Shown: positions 7,207 through 15,894 of the stretch, piece after piece
How positions within the stretch are numbered: the stretch's first letter is position 1
Layout of the letters: each line of letters starts with the position of its first letter
NCBI GenBank assembly: GCA_030600585.1
Contig: JAUVLU010000006.1
Location: forward strand, 1 to 64,000
DNA: 64,000 nucleotides
Direction of reading: 5' to 3'
Source of the DNA: Candidatus Cloacimonadota bacterium
Lineage (GTDB): Bacteria > Cloacimonadota > Cloacimonadia > Cloacimonadales > TCS61
Made by a program: the position numbers and the translations under genes
Notes under the pieces: model-generated
Seen by the model: the letters and a program-made list of their open reading frames with translations, nothing else
The model's database searches: none
Told to the model about the DNA's origin: nothing

Positions 7207-9918
7207 TCATTTTATCAACTCCGTTTTCATCTTTAAGTCGCGCCGGGTAATATCTATTTCCTCATAAGTATTTTTTCTCTCTGAAACCATAAAACCATTC
7301 TCAATAATATTTTGCAATACATCTGTTATTTCGCTCTTCATATCGAGTCTTTTGGAAATGCTTTTCATATCTTTTTGTTCAATAAAGAAAAGGTAGGAAG
7401 AAATATCATCGATCATCGATGGGGAATCTATCAAATAATAGATTAATTCGTAAAACTGCAATTGCCTGCCAAATCTTTTGAGCTTGCTATAATCTGTGTT
7501 TCCTGTTTTGAAATCGAAGATAAATTTCTGATTTTGAGTGTGAATACGCAGATCAGATCGTCCGTGAAGGTGTATCTCAAGATCATCGAGATCAAAATAT
7601 TTCTTACCCATTGTTCTAACTGTTTCAGGGAAAAGAGAGATCGGCTTATCCGATAGTTTCAAGTCATTATGCAAACGGTAGAAGAAGTTTTCAATTCCAT
7701 TTTTAAGAATTGGTACGAAGATATTAGAAAAATAATTATTCGAGAAATTATGTGGTGAAATATATTTGAAATATCGATCATATTTGATATAATGTTCCAC
7801 AGCTTGATCTACGTAAAGTTTTGTATTATGAATAAAATTGAAGCTGTTTGAATTATTTTCCAACATCCTTTTTACAACAAGATTAATGATATTGTGGGCA
7901 ATCGATCCGATTAATTTGCTGCTGAAGTCATTATTTATTTCCGGCTCTCTCGCTTTAATATTTGCTGAGTATTCCAGATAATATTCAAAAGGATTATTCT
8001 TCAATTTTTCCCAGCGGTAAAAACTCAGATTCAGTTTATTTTCGGGGAAATGTATATGTTTAAAGCTGAAAAAATCATCTGTAATTATATTTTTTTTGGG
8101 AATATCTTTATCTTCGATCAATTCTCTAAAAAGGTGTTGATGTAGCAAATTAAAATTACCGGATTCGACTTCTTCTACCAGATCCTGCATTTTTAATTCT
8201 TCCAAAAAAGAACTTATTTCAATATTTCCCTGCAAGTTTTTTCGGGTAAAAGCAGAAACATTTCTGCTGCAGGCTACAAGGCGATAAAAGTAGTATTTAT
8301 CTCTCATTGTAATATCTTCGTATGTTTTTAATCCCAATTGTTTTCTTTGATTTTCACTAAATAAGAATTGAGTATGCTTCCTATCCGGCAAAATTCCTTC
8401 TACCACATTCAAAATGAAAACTTCATTAAATTGTAAGTTACGGGTATCTTGAAGTGAGGTTACAGAAATGCGGTTACCATCTGTTTCCAGTTCATATTTA
8501 ATCTCTTTTGCTTTTAAATAATCCAGCCATAATTTAAGAAAGTTTGCAGCCGGTTCTTTTGGGAAAATATCTTTCCAATTTGTGATAAGAGAAATATCTT
8601 CGAGTGATGCAAAGTCAGATAAGGCAGTGAAGAATACTTCCACAATATTAGTTTTATCTTTATCGGGAGACAGCAAAAGATCGATGTCTATCTCATTTGT
8701 GAGAAATTTGATAAAATCTTTTAGATCGTTTACTTGCTTAAATTTCTGCAAGAAAGAGAATATTTTCTCAAAATCTTGCTTGTGTTCCTTATTATCAAAA
8801 TATTCCAGATCTATAAACTTGAAATCACGATCGACCAATTTAAAAAGAAACGTTCTGAGGTCTTCACGCCGGATTGGTTCTGCAACAAAATATTCCCAAA
8901 ATTCATCATTTACAAAAGCGTCTAACAAAGATTGCATAGATAACAGAAACGGCTTTCCATCCCTATTTATAGAATTGAAAATGTCGTGTATAATTTGGAA
9001 AAACCGGAAAATTCTGGTTGTAGAAAAATTAGATTTTGCGGGAATGGCAAATTTTTGTCTGGAAAGCAGGCTTGCATAAGGCTGACGCTCAAATTGAAAA
9101 TCGATGACAGTTTCATTATTTTCAAGATTGGAAACAAGTTGCATTATCATTTCCAGCGGCTGTGAAGATGTATATAATTTCAATTTATTTTGCACAAAAG
9201 GTTCGATATGTCTGGCATCGAAATTAGATATTGTTAGGGTATCTTCATCAAAGCATTCTTGCGGGATCTGAGAGAGAATGATTACATTTTCTTTGAATTC
9301 TTTTAGTAGTTTCTTTTCAAATTTGGTAAAGTAAAATTGGTTAACAACAACTATTTTAGAATACTCGATATTGGCAGGAAAATTATCTGTATTACGGGTG
9401 AAAAGATAATCGGTGAAATTTGTTCCATTTAAAAAATGCAGGTAATTTTCTTTAATTGTTTTCAAAAATTCAAATGTTTCTAATTGCCAGTTTCCGGCAG
9501 TTTGTTTTTGAGAAAGTATTTCGATAATATTTTCATCTGCAACCAATTCTTCTGTAATTTCTTCCCAGAATTTGAAAATATTTTGTGCAAATGCGATCGA
9601 TTGATGATAAGTATTTATTTTGAAAAATCGTTTAGCATCATCCGATAAAGACAAGTATAAAGCAAGTGTGCGTTTTTCTTCTTTCAAGATCGGTTTGTCG
9701 GAAGCAGATAAAGATTCTTTCCATTCGTCCATAGTCAGGAATTTATGCTCGGTAAAATCCCAATTTGGTTGATACAATTTCTGCGCCTTCTGTTTGCTTC
9801 TTCGAGTGGGGAAGAGCAGAAGAGTATTTTCCTCAGAAATTTCCGATAATGCGACTTCTAAAACATTCTGATCGAATGGAATAAATTTAATAAAGCTTTT
9901 ATTTAATGTTTCATTCAT
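7207..9918 (-). CDS. addB: AddB-like PD-(D/E)XK nuclease/inactivated helicase subunit
   Basis: 903 residues. The N-terminus (LLFPTRRSKQKAQKLY) matches the degenerate helicase start seen in AddB and PD-(D/E)XK superfamily partners; no Walker A is visible. LQDTRNLQFNEVFILNVVEGILP resembles motif V. The C-terminal nuclease core reads GRSDLRI then FIFDFKTGN at ~800, followed by RQLQFYEL (QxxxY helix). The four-cysteine iron-sulphur staple of B. subtilis AddB is not visible. It is first in an operon with the AddA-like helicase, so a two-subunit AddAB-type end-resection complex is inferred. Homology in this family is weak, so RexB-like or an unnamed relative are alternatives. Confidence 0.75.
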   Translation of the reverse strand: MNETLNKSFIKFIPFDQNVLEVALSEISEENTLLLFPTRRSKQKAQKLYQPNWDFTEHKFLTMDEWKESLSASDKPILKEEKRTLALYLSLSDDAKRFFKINTYHQSIAFAQNIFKFWEEITEELVADENIIEILSQKQTAGNWQLETFEFLKTIKENYLHFLNGTNFTDYLFTRNTDNFPANIEYSKIVVVNQFYFTKFEKKLLKEFKENVIILSQIPQECFDEDTLTISNFDARHIEPFVQNKLKLYTSSQPLEMIMQLVSNLENNETVIDFQFERQPYASLLSRQKFAIPAKSNFSTTRIFRFFQIIHDIFNSINRDGKPFLLSMQSLLDAFVNDEFWEYFVAEPIRREDLRTFLFKLVDRDFKFIDLEYFDNKEHKQDFEKIFSFLQKFKQVNDLKDFIKFLTNEIDIDLLLSPDKDKTNIVEVFFTALSDFASLEDISLITNWKDIFPKEPAANFLKLWLDYLKAKEIKYELETDGNRISVTSLQDTRNLQFNEVFILNVVEGILPDRKHTQFLFSENQRKQLGLKTYEDITMRDKYYFYRLVACSRNVSAFTRKNLQGNIEISSFLEELKMQDLVEEVESGNFNLLHQHLFRELIEDKDIPKKNIITDDFFSFKHIHFPENKLNLSFYRWEKLKNNPFEYYLEYSANIKAREPEINNDFSSKLIGSIAHNIINLVVKRMLENNSNSFNFIHNTKLYVDQAVEHYIKYDRYFKYISPHNFSNNYFSNIFVPILKNGIENFFYRLHNDLKLSDKPISLFPETVRTMGKKYFDLDDLEIHLHGRSDLRIHTQNQKFIFDFKTGNTDYSKLKRFGRQLQFYELIYYLIDSPSMIDDISSYLFFIEQKDMKSISKRLDMKSEITDVLQNIIENGFMVSERKNTYEEIDITRRDLKMKTELIK

Positions 9919-10205
9919 ATATTTTTCTCAATCTCTCATTACGAAGCAGAACTACTGGTTATCAATTCTAGTTGGAACCCAATGCCAACCGTCGTAACCT
10001 ATCAAGCCGAATCCGGTAGCTGCCTGAGAAGGCGGAAGGTAACACACCCCACAGCTAAAGCTGCACCCCTCTGTAGAGGGGATTTTCGCAAGGTAGTCAC
10101 ACATAATTCAATAATTCACAAATTTACAAGATCATCCTTATTTCACAAAGACGGAGCTTTGTGTTACTTCACGGGGAGAAGTTCTGAAAGAGACCTTTTC
10201 AAGGT
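9919..10205. repeat. intergenic region with hairpin repeats, no gene
   Basis: This contains GCCT-GAGA-AGGC near 10021, the second copy of the double-hairpin repeat (10042-10085: AGCTAAAGCT then CCCCTCT-GT-AGAGGGG), CACAAAG-ACGGAG-CTTTGTG at ~10144-10163 followed by TTACTTC, and ACCTT-TTC-AAGGT near 10192. The 77-codon ORF in the track crosses all of these and looks accidental. Nothing else was recognised. Confidence 0.6.
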
Positions 10206-10901
10206 TTACAAATGAAAATATTTCTTAAAATCAGAACCTTTTTTATTGATCCTGAATTGAAAATAGAGAAATAATCCACTGACAGGCAGGATGCAGGCAA
10301 AAGCTACAACAGACCAACTTATGAATATTTTATTATGACTAAATCTGTTTAGAATAACTTCGAGACAAACCAGAAAAATGCCGATTGCCAATGTTCCAAC
10401 CGAAAGAGCTGAGAGTGATGAAAGATTAAAAGATCGAACCCAGAGAATGACAAGCAGGAATAGAATGCCTATTGCAAGAATAATTGGGAAAGCAAGATTT
10501 AAAAACCAGGAGTAAGCCGGAATGAAGCGATCCAAAAACCAGAGAAAAATAAAGAAATCGATCATTCCAAGCGTTATCAACAGGTAGGGTCTTTTCTTGA
10601 ATTTGTGAATGATAAACACCAATAACCAGGAAAAAACAATTGAGATAAGCGGAATACGTGACCAGGTAAGATTGGCAACATAAGCAAAATCTACAGCAAA
10701 AACGATGATGGCACTTGCTAACGAAAAGAAAGTGAATAATTCAAAAAACCAGGGATGCAAAACTGCAGGTTTTTCAAATGATGGTTTAACCGTAACTTTC
10801 TCATCCTGTTTTATCGCCTTGCTCCCAATCGGTGTGCCGCAAAGTGGACAAAAAGAATGTGCAGCTTCAATTTCAACGCCACAATTTTTACAAATCGGCA
10901 T
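10206..10901 (-). CDS. zinc-ribbon multi-pass membrane protein
   Basis: 231 residues. It begins with a zinc ribbon, CKNCGVEIEAAHSFCPLCG (two CxxC pairs), then a ~25-residue linker and about six hydrophobic helices from residue ~52 onward. AGGAGG is well placed before the ATG. It starts three bases after the stop of the acyltransferase gene, so the two form an operon. From memory, zinc-ribbon membrane proteins of the DUF6320 type sit beside such acyltransferases in other anaerobes, which fits but is unverified. The function is unknown; a role in lipid or envelope modification with its neighbour is inference. Confidence 0.65.
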   Translation of the reverse strand: MPICKNCGVEIEAAHSFCPLCGTPIGSKAIKQDEKVTVKPSFEKPAVLHPWFFELFTFFSLASAIIVFAVDFAYVANLTWSRIPLISIVFSWLLVFIIHKFKKRPYLLITLGMIDFFIFLWFLDRFIPAYSWFLNLAFPIILAIGILFLLVILWVRSFNLSSLSALSVGTLAIGIFLVCLEVILNRFSHNKIFISWSVVAFACILPVSGLFLYFQFRINKKGSDFKKYFHL

Positions 10902-10904
10902 AGA

Positions 10905-12176
10905 TCAAACCTCCTTTACAGAGACAGAAATTCCATTCTCTACCAGTTTTGTAAAGAAAAGTCTTTCAAGTTCTCTGCTTTCTATTACGCTGCTAAAATT
11001 AATGATCAGATCATTTCCAAAAGAAAGAACAGAACAGCATTTTTTCAATGTATGATTTGGCACCATAATGACATCAAAAGATTTTATAAATGGTTTTGCT
11101 TCTTCAGGAATTATTATTGGTCCTAAATTGGAAAGCACACCGGAATGACATTTTTTACCTAATTTGTTGTGCAAACCGGCGAGATAGATGTCTTTAAAAA
11201 TTAATGGGATTATACGTACAAACGGATTTAATTCTCCACCCACATTGCGGGATACTTGTTTGCCCAGTTCTTTACTGTTTATCTGGATTTGCATACTATG
11301 ATGCACACTTTTCAAGATTTCATCGAAAGTGAATTCTCCCAGTTTCAAGTCGATTTCGGGAGATACGAACAAAGAAAAATTCCGCATCGTTTTAGAAGGG
11401 TGAAATTTTCGCATATTCACCGGTATTTCTAATCTAATGATCGAGTTTTTTGGTTTTTTAATAGTGGATTCTTGATGATAGATTTTCATCAGGCTGAATA
11501 TGTATAATGCTGTTAAATATTCAGTTGTAGAAACTTGATTCTGCCGTGATAACTTCAAAAATTGATCAAGTGGAATTTTACCTGAGATCATTCTGAAATT
11601 ATTGTGAGAAAATAGTTTACCGGCTATATGAAAGGCAGAAGAAAGTACTTCAGGCTTGGGGATATTACCGGAAAAGAATTTGAGATGTTCATCTTCAAAT
11701 TCGCTTGAAGCCGGTTTTTCATCAGGTTGGGGAATCCCCTGAACTTTGCCAATTTGGATGCCGTCTAATCGCAGGTATTCATAAATGAGGGCAAGCAGGA
11801 ATCGCATTCCTCCATTACCATCGGTGATGATGTGAGAAAAATCGAGTGCAATAGTGCTTTCTCGCACACTTATTCTGATGAGATGAGCTGTTTTGTGAGT
11901 ATGCTGAAAAGTGGGAATCGGTTCCATTAGCTCAATCGGTGGAATTTTCTGATGTCTTTGTAGATAATACCAGAAAAATCCTCGCCGCAGATGCACCTGA
12001 AAATATGGGCAGCGATTGAGAATTTTTTCCCAAGCTTGCTGCAGGATTTTTAATTTTACAGGAGAATTGAGAGTTACACAAAACCGGAATTGGGCTGGAG
12101 AACGTTTGCTGGAAGTAGCGGGATAGATTTTCGCTGCGTTATCAAGTTTCAGCCAATCCTTATTTTGTTGCTCCAT
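10905..12176 (-). CDS. condensation/alcohol-acetyltransferase-like acyltransferase
   Basis: 423 residues with the BAHD/condensation-superfamily active-site motif HIITDG (HxxxDG) near residue 131, in the context IALDFSHIITDGNGGMRFL. The N-terminus has the usual AWEKILNRCPYFQVHLRR helix-strand, and a second half resembling the acceptor-side lobe ends near VPNHTLKKCCSVLSFGNDL. This family transfers acyl groups from CoA or carrier proteins to alcohols or amines. No carrier protein or adenylation gene is nearby, so non-ribosomal peptide synthesis is unlikely. It is the first gene of a two-gene operon with the zinc-ribbon membrane protein. AGAGGA precedes the ATG. The substrate is not deducible. 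Confidence 0.75.
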   Translation of the reverse strand: MEQQNKDWLKLDNAAKIYPATSSKRSPAQFRFCVTLNSPVKLKILQQAWEKILNRCPYFQVHLRRGFFWYYLQRHQKIPPIELMEPIPTFQHTHKTAHLIRISVRESTIALDFSHIITDGNGGMRFLLALIYEYLRLDGIQIGKVQGIPQPDEKPASSEFEDEHLKFFSGNIPKPEVLSSAFHIAGKLFSHNNFRMISGKIPLDQFLKLSRQNQVSTTEYLTALYIFSLMKIYHQESTIKKPKNSIIRLEIPVNMRKFHPSKTMRNFSLFVSPEIDLKLGEFTFDEILKSVHHSMQIQINSKELGKQVSRNVGGELNPFVRIIPLIFKDIYLAGLHNKLGKKCHSGVLSNLGPIIIPEEAKPFIKSFDVIMVPNHTLKKCCSVLSFGNDLIINFSSVIESRELERLFFTKLVENGISVSVKEV

Positions 12177-12317
12177 AATTCCTCTTTTTTTTAAAGTAAA
12201 TTTGGAATTAGCAGATATGATGTCAAAAGAAATAAATCTATTTTATTGCGTAGTTCTTTACTAAATTCTTGTTCTGAGTTAATCCATACAATGTATCAGT
12301 GACCAATAACCAATTTT

Positions 12318-12953
12318 TTATATCGCTTTTATCAATTCGGGATAATTATTTTTTACCGAACCGATTTCTTTGGAAACTGCGAAATAATTCATTTCTTGAG
12401 CAGAATAAGGTTTTAGCAATTTTATTAAAGAGTTGTCATCATTTGCCTCTAACCATTTCTTTTCATTTGATCCGGATAAAATTACCGGCATCCGCGAATG
12501 TATTGGTTTCACGATATTATTCGGTTCGGTGGTTATGATGGAACAGGTTTTTATGATATTACCTTCCGGAGACTTCCACATTTCCCAAATTCCTGCAAAA
12601 GTAAATAATTCTCTTTCTTTCAGGAAAAAATAAAATGGTTGCTTATCTTTCTTATTCCATTCGTAAAAGCCATTGGCAAGTATAAGGCATCTCCTCTTTT
12701 GAAAAGCATATTTGAATTTCTCATCGATAGTTTCTGCGCGCACATTAATAAGTTTGTATCCTATTTTTTCATCTTTTGCCCAAAATGGAATAAGACCCCA
12801 ACGTAAAGTAGAAAGTCCATTCTGATAAATTACAGGAATATTCTGTCCGGGTGCTGCATTGTAATTCGCTTCAAGATCATCTATTTTACATAGCAGGTCT
12901 GCATAATCTTTAATTACCTGAAAACTGCTGTAAAGAGCGAATCTTCCGCACAT
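12318..12953 (-). CDS. yedK: SRAP/HMCES family abasic-site processing protein
   Basis: 211 residues, full length for the family. It starts MCGRFALYSSF, so Cys2 becomes the N-terminal catalytic cysteine after Met removal. Downstream are the conserved glutamate in GFYEWN, the ITTEPN segment and the catalytic histidine in HSRMPVIL. SRAP proteins form covalent thiazolidine crosslinks with abasic sites in single-stranded DNA and protect them during replication. It lies 6 bases downstream of the DUF4143 ATPase gene on the same strand, so the two may share a transcript. GTAAGGAA supports the ATG. Confidence 0.93.
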   Translation of the reverse strand: MCGRFALYSSFQVIKDYADLLCKIDDLEANYNAAPGQNIPVIYQNGLSTLRWGLIPFWAKDEKIGYKLINVRAETIDEKFKYAFQKRRCLILANGFYEWNKKDKQPFYFFLKERELFTFAGIWEMWKSPEGNIIKTCSIITTEPNNIVKPIHSRMPVILSGSNEKKWLEANDDNSLIKLLKPYSAQEMNYFAVSKEIGSVKNNYPELIKAI

Positions 12954-12959
12954 AATTCC

Positions 12960-14123
12960 TTACTTAAATTCACTTAATAATTCATCAATCAACGGATAAC
13001 CAAAAACTGAATGTCCATCTCGATTTTGCCAGGTATCATTTCCCATAATTAAGACTGATCTCTCAATTCCTTTTTCCAATTTTCTAAAATAGTTTAATCC
13101 TTTTAAATAATCTGTATTAAAAGTTTTAGCAGATTTGATCTCAATTGGAATTGGTTTTAATCCTGTATCATAAATAAGATCAACTTCATTACCTGTTTTA
13201 TCTCTATAATAGAAAAGATTACTTCTCTTTCCTCGATTATAGCAATTTTTTAAAAACTCAATGACTACGAAGGTTTCAAATAGCTCTCCTTTCAGAGGAT
13301 GAGTTTGTAATTGTTTAGCACTTTGAATTCCGATAAGATGAGCGGCTAATCCAACATCAAGAAAATATAATTTTGGAGCTTTTCTGATGCGTTTATTGTA
13401 ATTTTTGTAGTAGGGAGGAAGAAGATAAATAATGTAACTAGCCAATGCAATCGAAATCCATTCTTTCACTGTTTTATGATCAATTCCCAATTCATTACTA
13501 ATGCTGCTGAAATTTACAATTTGCCCGGTTCTTCCAGCGCAAAGTTGAAGAAATCTATGGAATTGCATTAGGTTTTTTATGTTGGAAATCGAGCGAACAT
13601 CCTTTTCTACATAAGTTTCCAAATAACTGGAAAGAAATAATTCAGGTCGAATATTCTGATCAAAAATTCTAGGATAAAAACCAGAATACAGAAGTTCATT
13701 TTGGGGAATCGAAGAAGTTCCATATAGTTCAGAGTAGGAAAACGGTAGTAATTTCAAAATTCCTGTTCTACCTGCAAGAGATTGAGAGATTGAGTTTAAA
13801 TATTCAAACTGATTACTTCCGGTTAAAATAAACCTTCCATTTGATTGTTCTGCATCTACTATCGTTTGAATATATGATAATAGTGACGGCACTTTTTGAA
13901 TCTCATCAATGATCACACTGTTTGGATATTTTGATAGAAAATCTCTTGGATCGTTTTCAGCATTTTCTCTGATATCAAGCTCTTCTAAAGAGACATAATC
14001 CATTTCCGGATAGGTTTGTTTGACCAATGTTGTTTTGCCAGATTGACGTGGTCCTGTTATTGTAACCACCGGAAATGACATCATCATTTCCTTTAGCAAT
14101 CTCTGGATCTCTCTTTTAATCAT
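12960..14123 (-). CDS. AAA_14 ATPase with DUF4143 domain
   Basis: 387 residues. Walker A GPRQSGKTTLV is near residue 24, Walker B SVIIDEIQKV near 72 and the sensor ILTGSNQF near 98; the C-terminal DUF4143 region includes FETFVVIEFLK and YYRDKTGNEVDLIYD, a PD-(D/E)XK-like segment. This family is widespread, often in many copies per genome, and its cellular role is poorly known; it is frequently taken for part of mobile or toxin-like modules. A promoter-like TTGACA-17-TAATTG lies at 14163-14191. The ribosome site is AAGGTGG. It is followed closely by the SRAP gene. Confidence 0.88.
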   Translation of the reverse strand: MIKREIQRLLKEMMMSFPVVTITGPRQSGKTTLVKQTYPEMDYVSLEELDIRENAENDPRDFLSKYPNSVIIDEIQKVPSLLSYIQTIVDAEQSNGRFILTGSNQFEYLNSISQSLAGRTGILKLLPFSYSELYGTSSIPQNELLYSGFYPRIFDQNIRPELFLSSYLETYVEKDVRSISNIKNLMQFHRFLQLCAGRTGQIVNFSSISNELGIDHKTVKEWISIALASYIIYLLPPYYKNYNKRIRKAPKLYFLDVGLAAHLIGIQSAKQLQTHPLKGELFETFVVIEFLKNCYNRGKRSNLFYYRDKTGNEVDLIYDTGLKPIPIEIKSAKTFNTDYLKGLNYFRKLEKGIERSVLIMGNDTWQNRDGHSVFGYPLIDELLSEFK

Positions 14124-14504
14124 AGCTTACCACCTTATTGTCCAATTCGGGAATACGATACCCAATTAGGCAAATTGAATATTTGTGTCAAGTTTTATGG
14201 AAATTTCATTCTCTTGAATCATATTATAGTTCATTCGTTGAATGCCGAATTAAACACTTGCGAACAAGGCAAGAAATCCAATCTGCAAAATCCTCAAAGA
14301 CAGACCCAGTGAAATATTCAGCAAACTGAATTTCACAGGTTAAAAGCTTTGAGTTACAAGTACCACAACTATTTGGATGTTGCTTTTCATTTACATTAGC
14401 GCCAAATGTCCCCTAAGATTCTGGTTTCCAAGCTCCAGCTTGGAAACCTTGTCATCACGTTGACTATTTGTATCCAAGCTGGGGCTTGGATACAAGAGCA
14501 TATG
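14124..14504. repeat. gene-free region with promoter and related hairpins
   Basis: This 381-base gap holds the DUF4143 promoter (14163-14191), a hairpin GTGAAATATTCAG-CAAA-CTGAATTTCAC near 14310-14337, the sequence AAAGCTTTGAGTTACA that recurs near 15872, and two related long hairpins: GGTTTCCAAGCT-CC-AGCTTGGAAACC (14423-14448) and TTGTATCCAAGC-TGGG-GCTTGGATACAA (14468-14495). Both share the CCAAGC stem core with the CGTTCCCAAAG hairpins upstream. No coding sequence was recognised. Confidence 0.6.
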
Positions 14505-15836
14505 TCAGTATTTCAAAAGCAGCATCCTCTTTGCTTGGGAAAAATCATTTCCTGCTTTCAACTGATAGAAGTAAATTCCACTGGAAACAGGTTGGTTGTT
14601 GTCATCAGTTCCATTCCAAATAATTTGCTGATTTGTTGATTCAAAGATTTGGTGATTTGTGAAAGTTCTCACTTTTTGTCCTTTGATATTATAGATTTCG
14701 AGATTCACAAAATCGGAATTTTGTGTTACTGAAAAAGAAATTGTTGTTGAAGGATTGAAAGGATTGGGATAATTCTTTAATAAAGTCACATTATTTATTT
14801 CAGTTACTTCATTATTTGAAACTGATGTTAAATTTGTACCCAAAAACACACCAATATCTGTGCCAACCATAAAATTATGTTCATATGTAGGATAAAACTC
14901 AAAGCAATAAACATCATTAATGCTGAGTTCTGAACCAATTTGTTGAATTAGTCCGTTTTCTATTGGTTCAACTAAATATAAATTACTGTAATAATCGATA
15001 CAGCCGATAACCAAATAATCTTCATACTCATAAATCTGATTTGGTTGGAATAATCCACAGATATAAGTTAGACCTGTAATTTCGTTGTTTTCATATTCAA
15101 CACGAAAAACTGCATCACTATAGCTTCCTCCGCCACTTGCAATATAGACTTCATCATTGTTTGGATAATTTCTGATATATATATCAGTTATCAAAGAAGG
15201 TGTTGTAAGCGAAGTATAACTTCCATTATTTTCAATATATATTTCATTTCCGGCAGAGATAAAAAGTGTTCCGTCACAATTTTCTTCAACATCAGTAACA
15301 TCTTTAAAATTGAAAAACTCTATTGCTGTCCATTCATCTCCATTGGTAGAATGTAGAAGTCCACCATACATATTCCCAAAACCATAACCAAAATAAAAAC
15401 CGGAAGATAGTTTTTTTACAAAATGCGGTGGATATTCGCAATATGTTATTAATTCAAATTCTTGAGTAGTTACATCGAATTCATATAATCCATCACTATA
15501 CGAACCGCTACCAAATGCACAAAAAATCCTATCGTTAGGATTATCAGGAACAATAGAAACAGCACCAAGGTTGGATGCAAAATTGAAAATGTTTAACGAA
15601 TCCTGATTTGTAAAATAGGCTAAACCGCCATCATTACCGGGTAGAGCTAATAATAACCCGTATTCGGAAATTCCGCTTATCGATGAGAATTTCATATCAG
15701 CCACAGGTCTATCGATCATTTGATACAATTGATCCCAATCTCTAATTTGAGATAATAGTGTTGAACAAAATAGTAATAGCATCATAACAACAAAACAGAT
15801 TGTTCTTTTTTGGGATAAAACTTTTTTTAACAACAT
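14505..15836 (-). CDS. exported protein with T9SS-type C-terminal sorting domain
   Basis: 443 residues with an N-terminal signal peptide (CFVVMMLLLFCSTLLSQ). The middle contains repeated beta-rich segments (for example VYIASGGGSYSDAVFRV and YLVIGCIDYYSNLYLV), consistent with a propeller-like fold. The final ~85 residues form a Por/T9SS sorting domain with the NYPNPFNPSTTISFSV motif, EIYNIKGQKV, WNGTDDNNQPVSSGIYFY and a basic C-terminal RMLLLKY. Such domains target proteins across the outer membrane by type IX-like secretion. The sorting-domain DNA is almost identical to those at ~48.0 and ~51.6 kb. GGGAGG precedes the ATG. Passenger function unknown. Confidence 0.85.
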   Translation of the reverse strand: MLLKKVLSQKRTICFVVMMLLLFCSTLLSQIRDWDQLYQMIDRPVADMKFSSISGISEYGLLLALPGNDGGLAYFTNQDSLNIFNFASNLGAVSIVPDNPNDRIFCAFGSGSYSDGLYEFDVTTQEFELITYCEYPPHFVKKLSSGFYFGYGFGNMYGGLLHSTNGDEWTAIEFFNFKDVTDVEENCDGTLFISAGNEIYIENNGSYTSLTTPSLITDIYIRNYPNNDEVYIASGGGSYSDAVFRVEYENNEITGLTYICGLFQPNQIYEYEDYLVIGCIDYYSNLYLVEPIENGLIQQIGSELSINDVYCFEFYPTYEHNFMVGTDIGVFLGTNLTSVSNNEVTEINNVTLLKNYPNPFNPSTTISFSVTQNSDFVNLEIYNIKGQKVRTFTNHQIFESTNQQIIWNGTDDNNQPVSSGIYFYQLKAGNDFSQAKRMLLLKY

Positions 15837-15894
15837 AATAACCTCCCGTTCTTTGTAAAAACATCAAAGCAAAAGCTTTGAGTTACATTTTGTA

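Noticed and set aside
9982-10215. 77-codon plus-strand ORF
   Set aside because: Runs through several hairpin repeats between addB and the zinc-ribbon gene; no ribosome site or recognisable domain.
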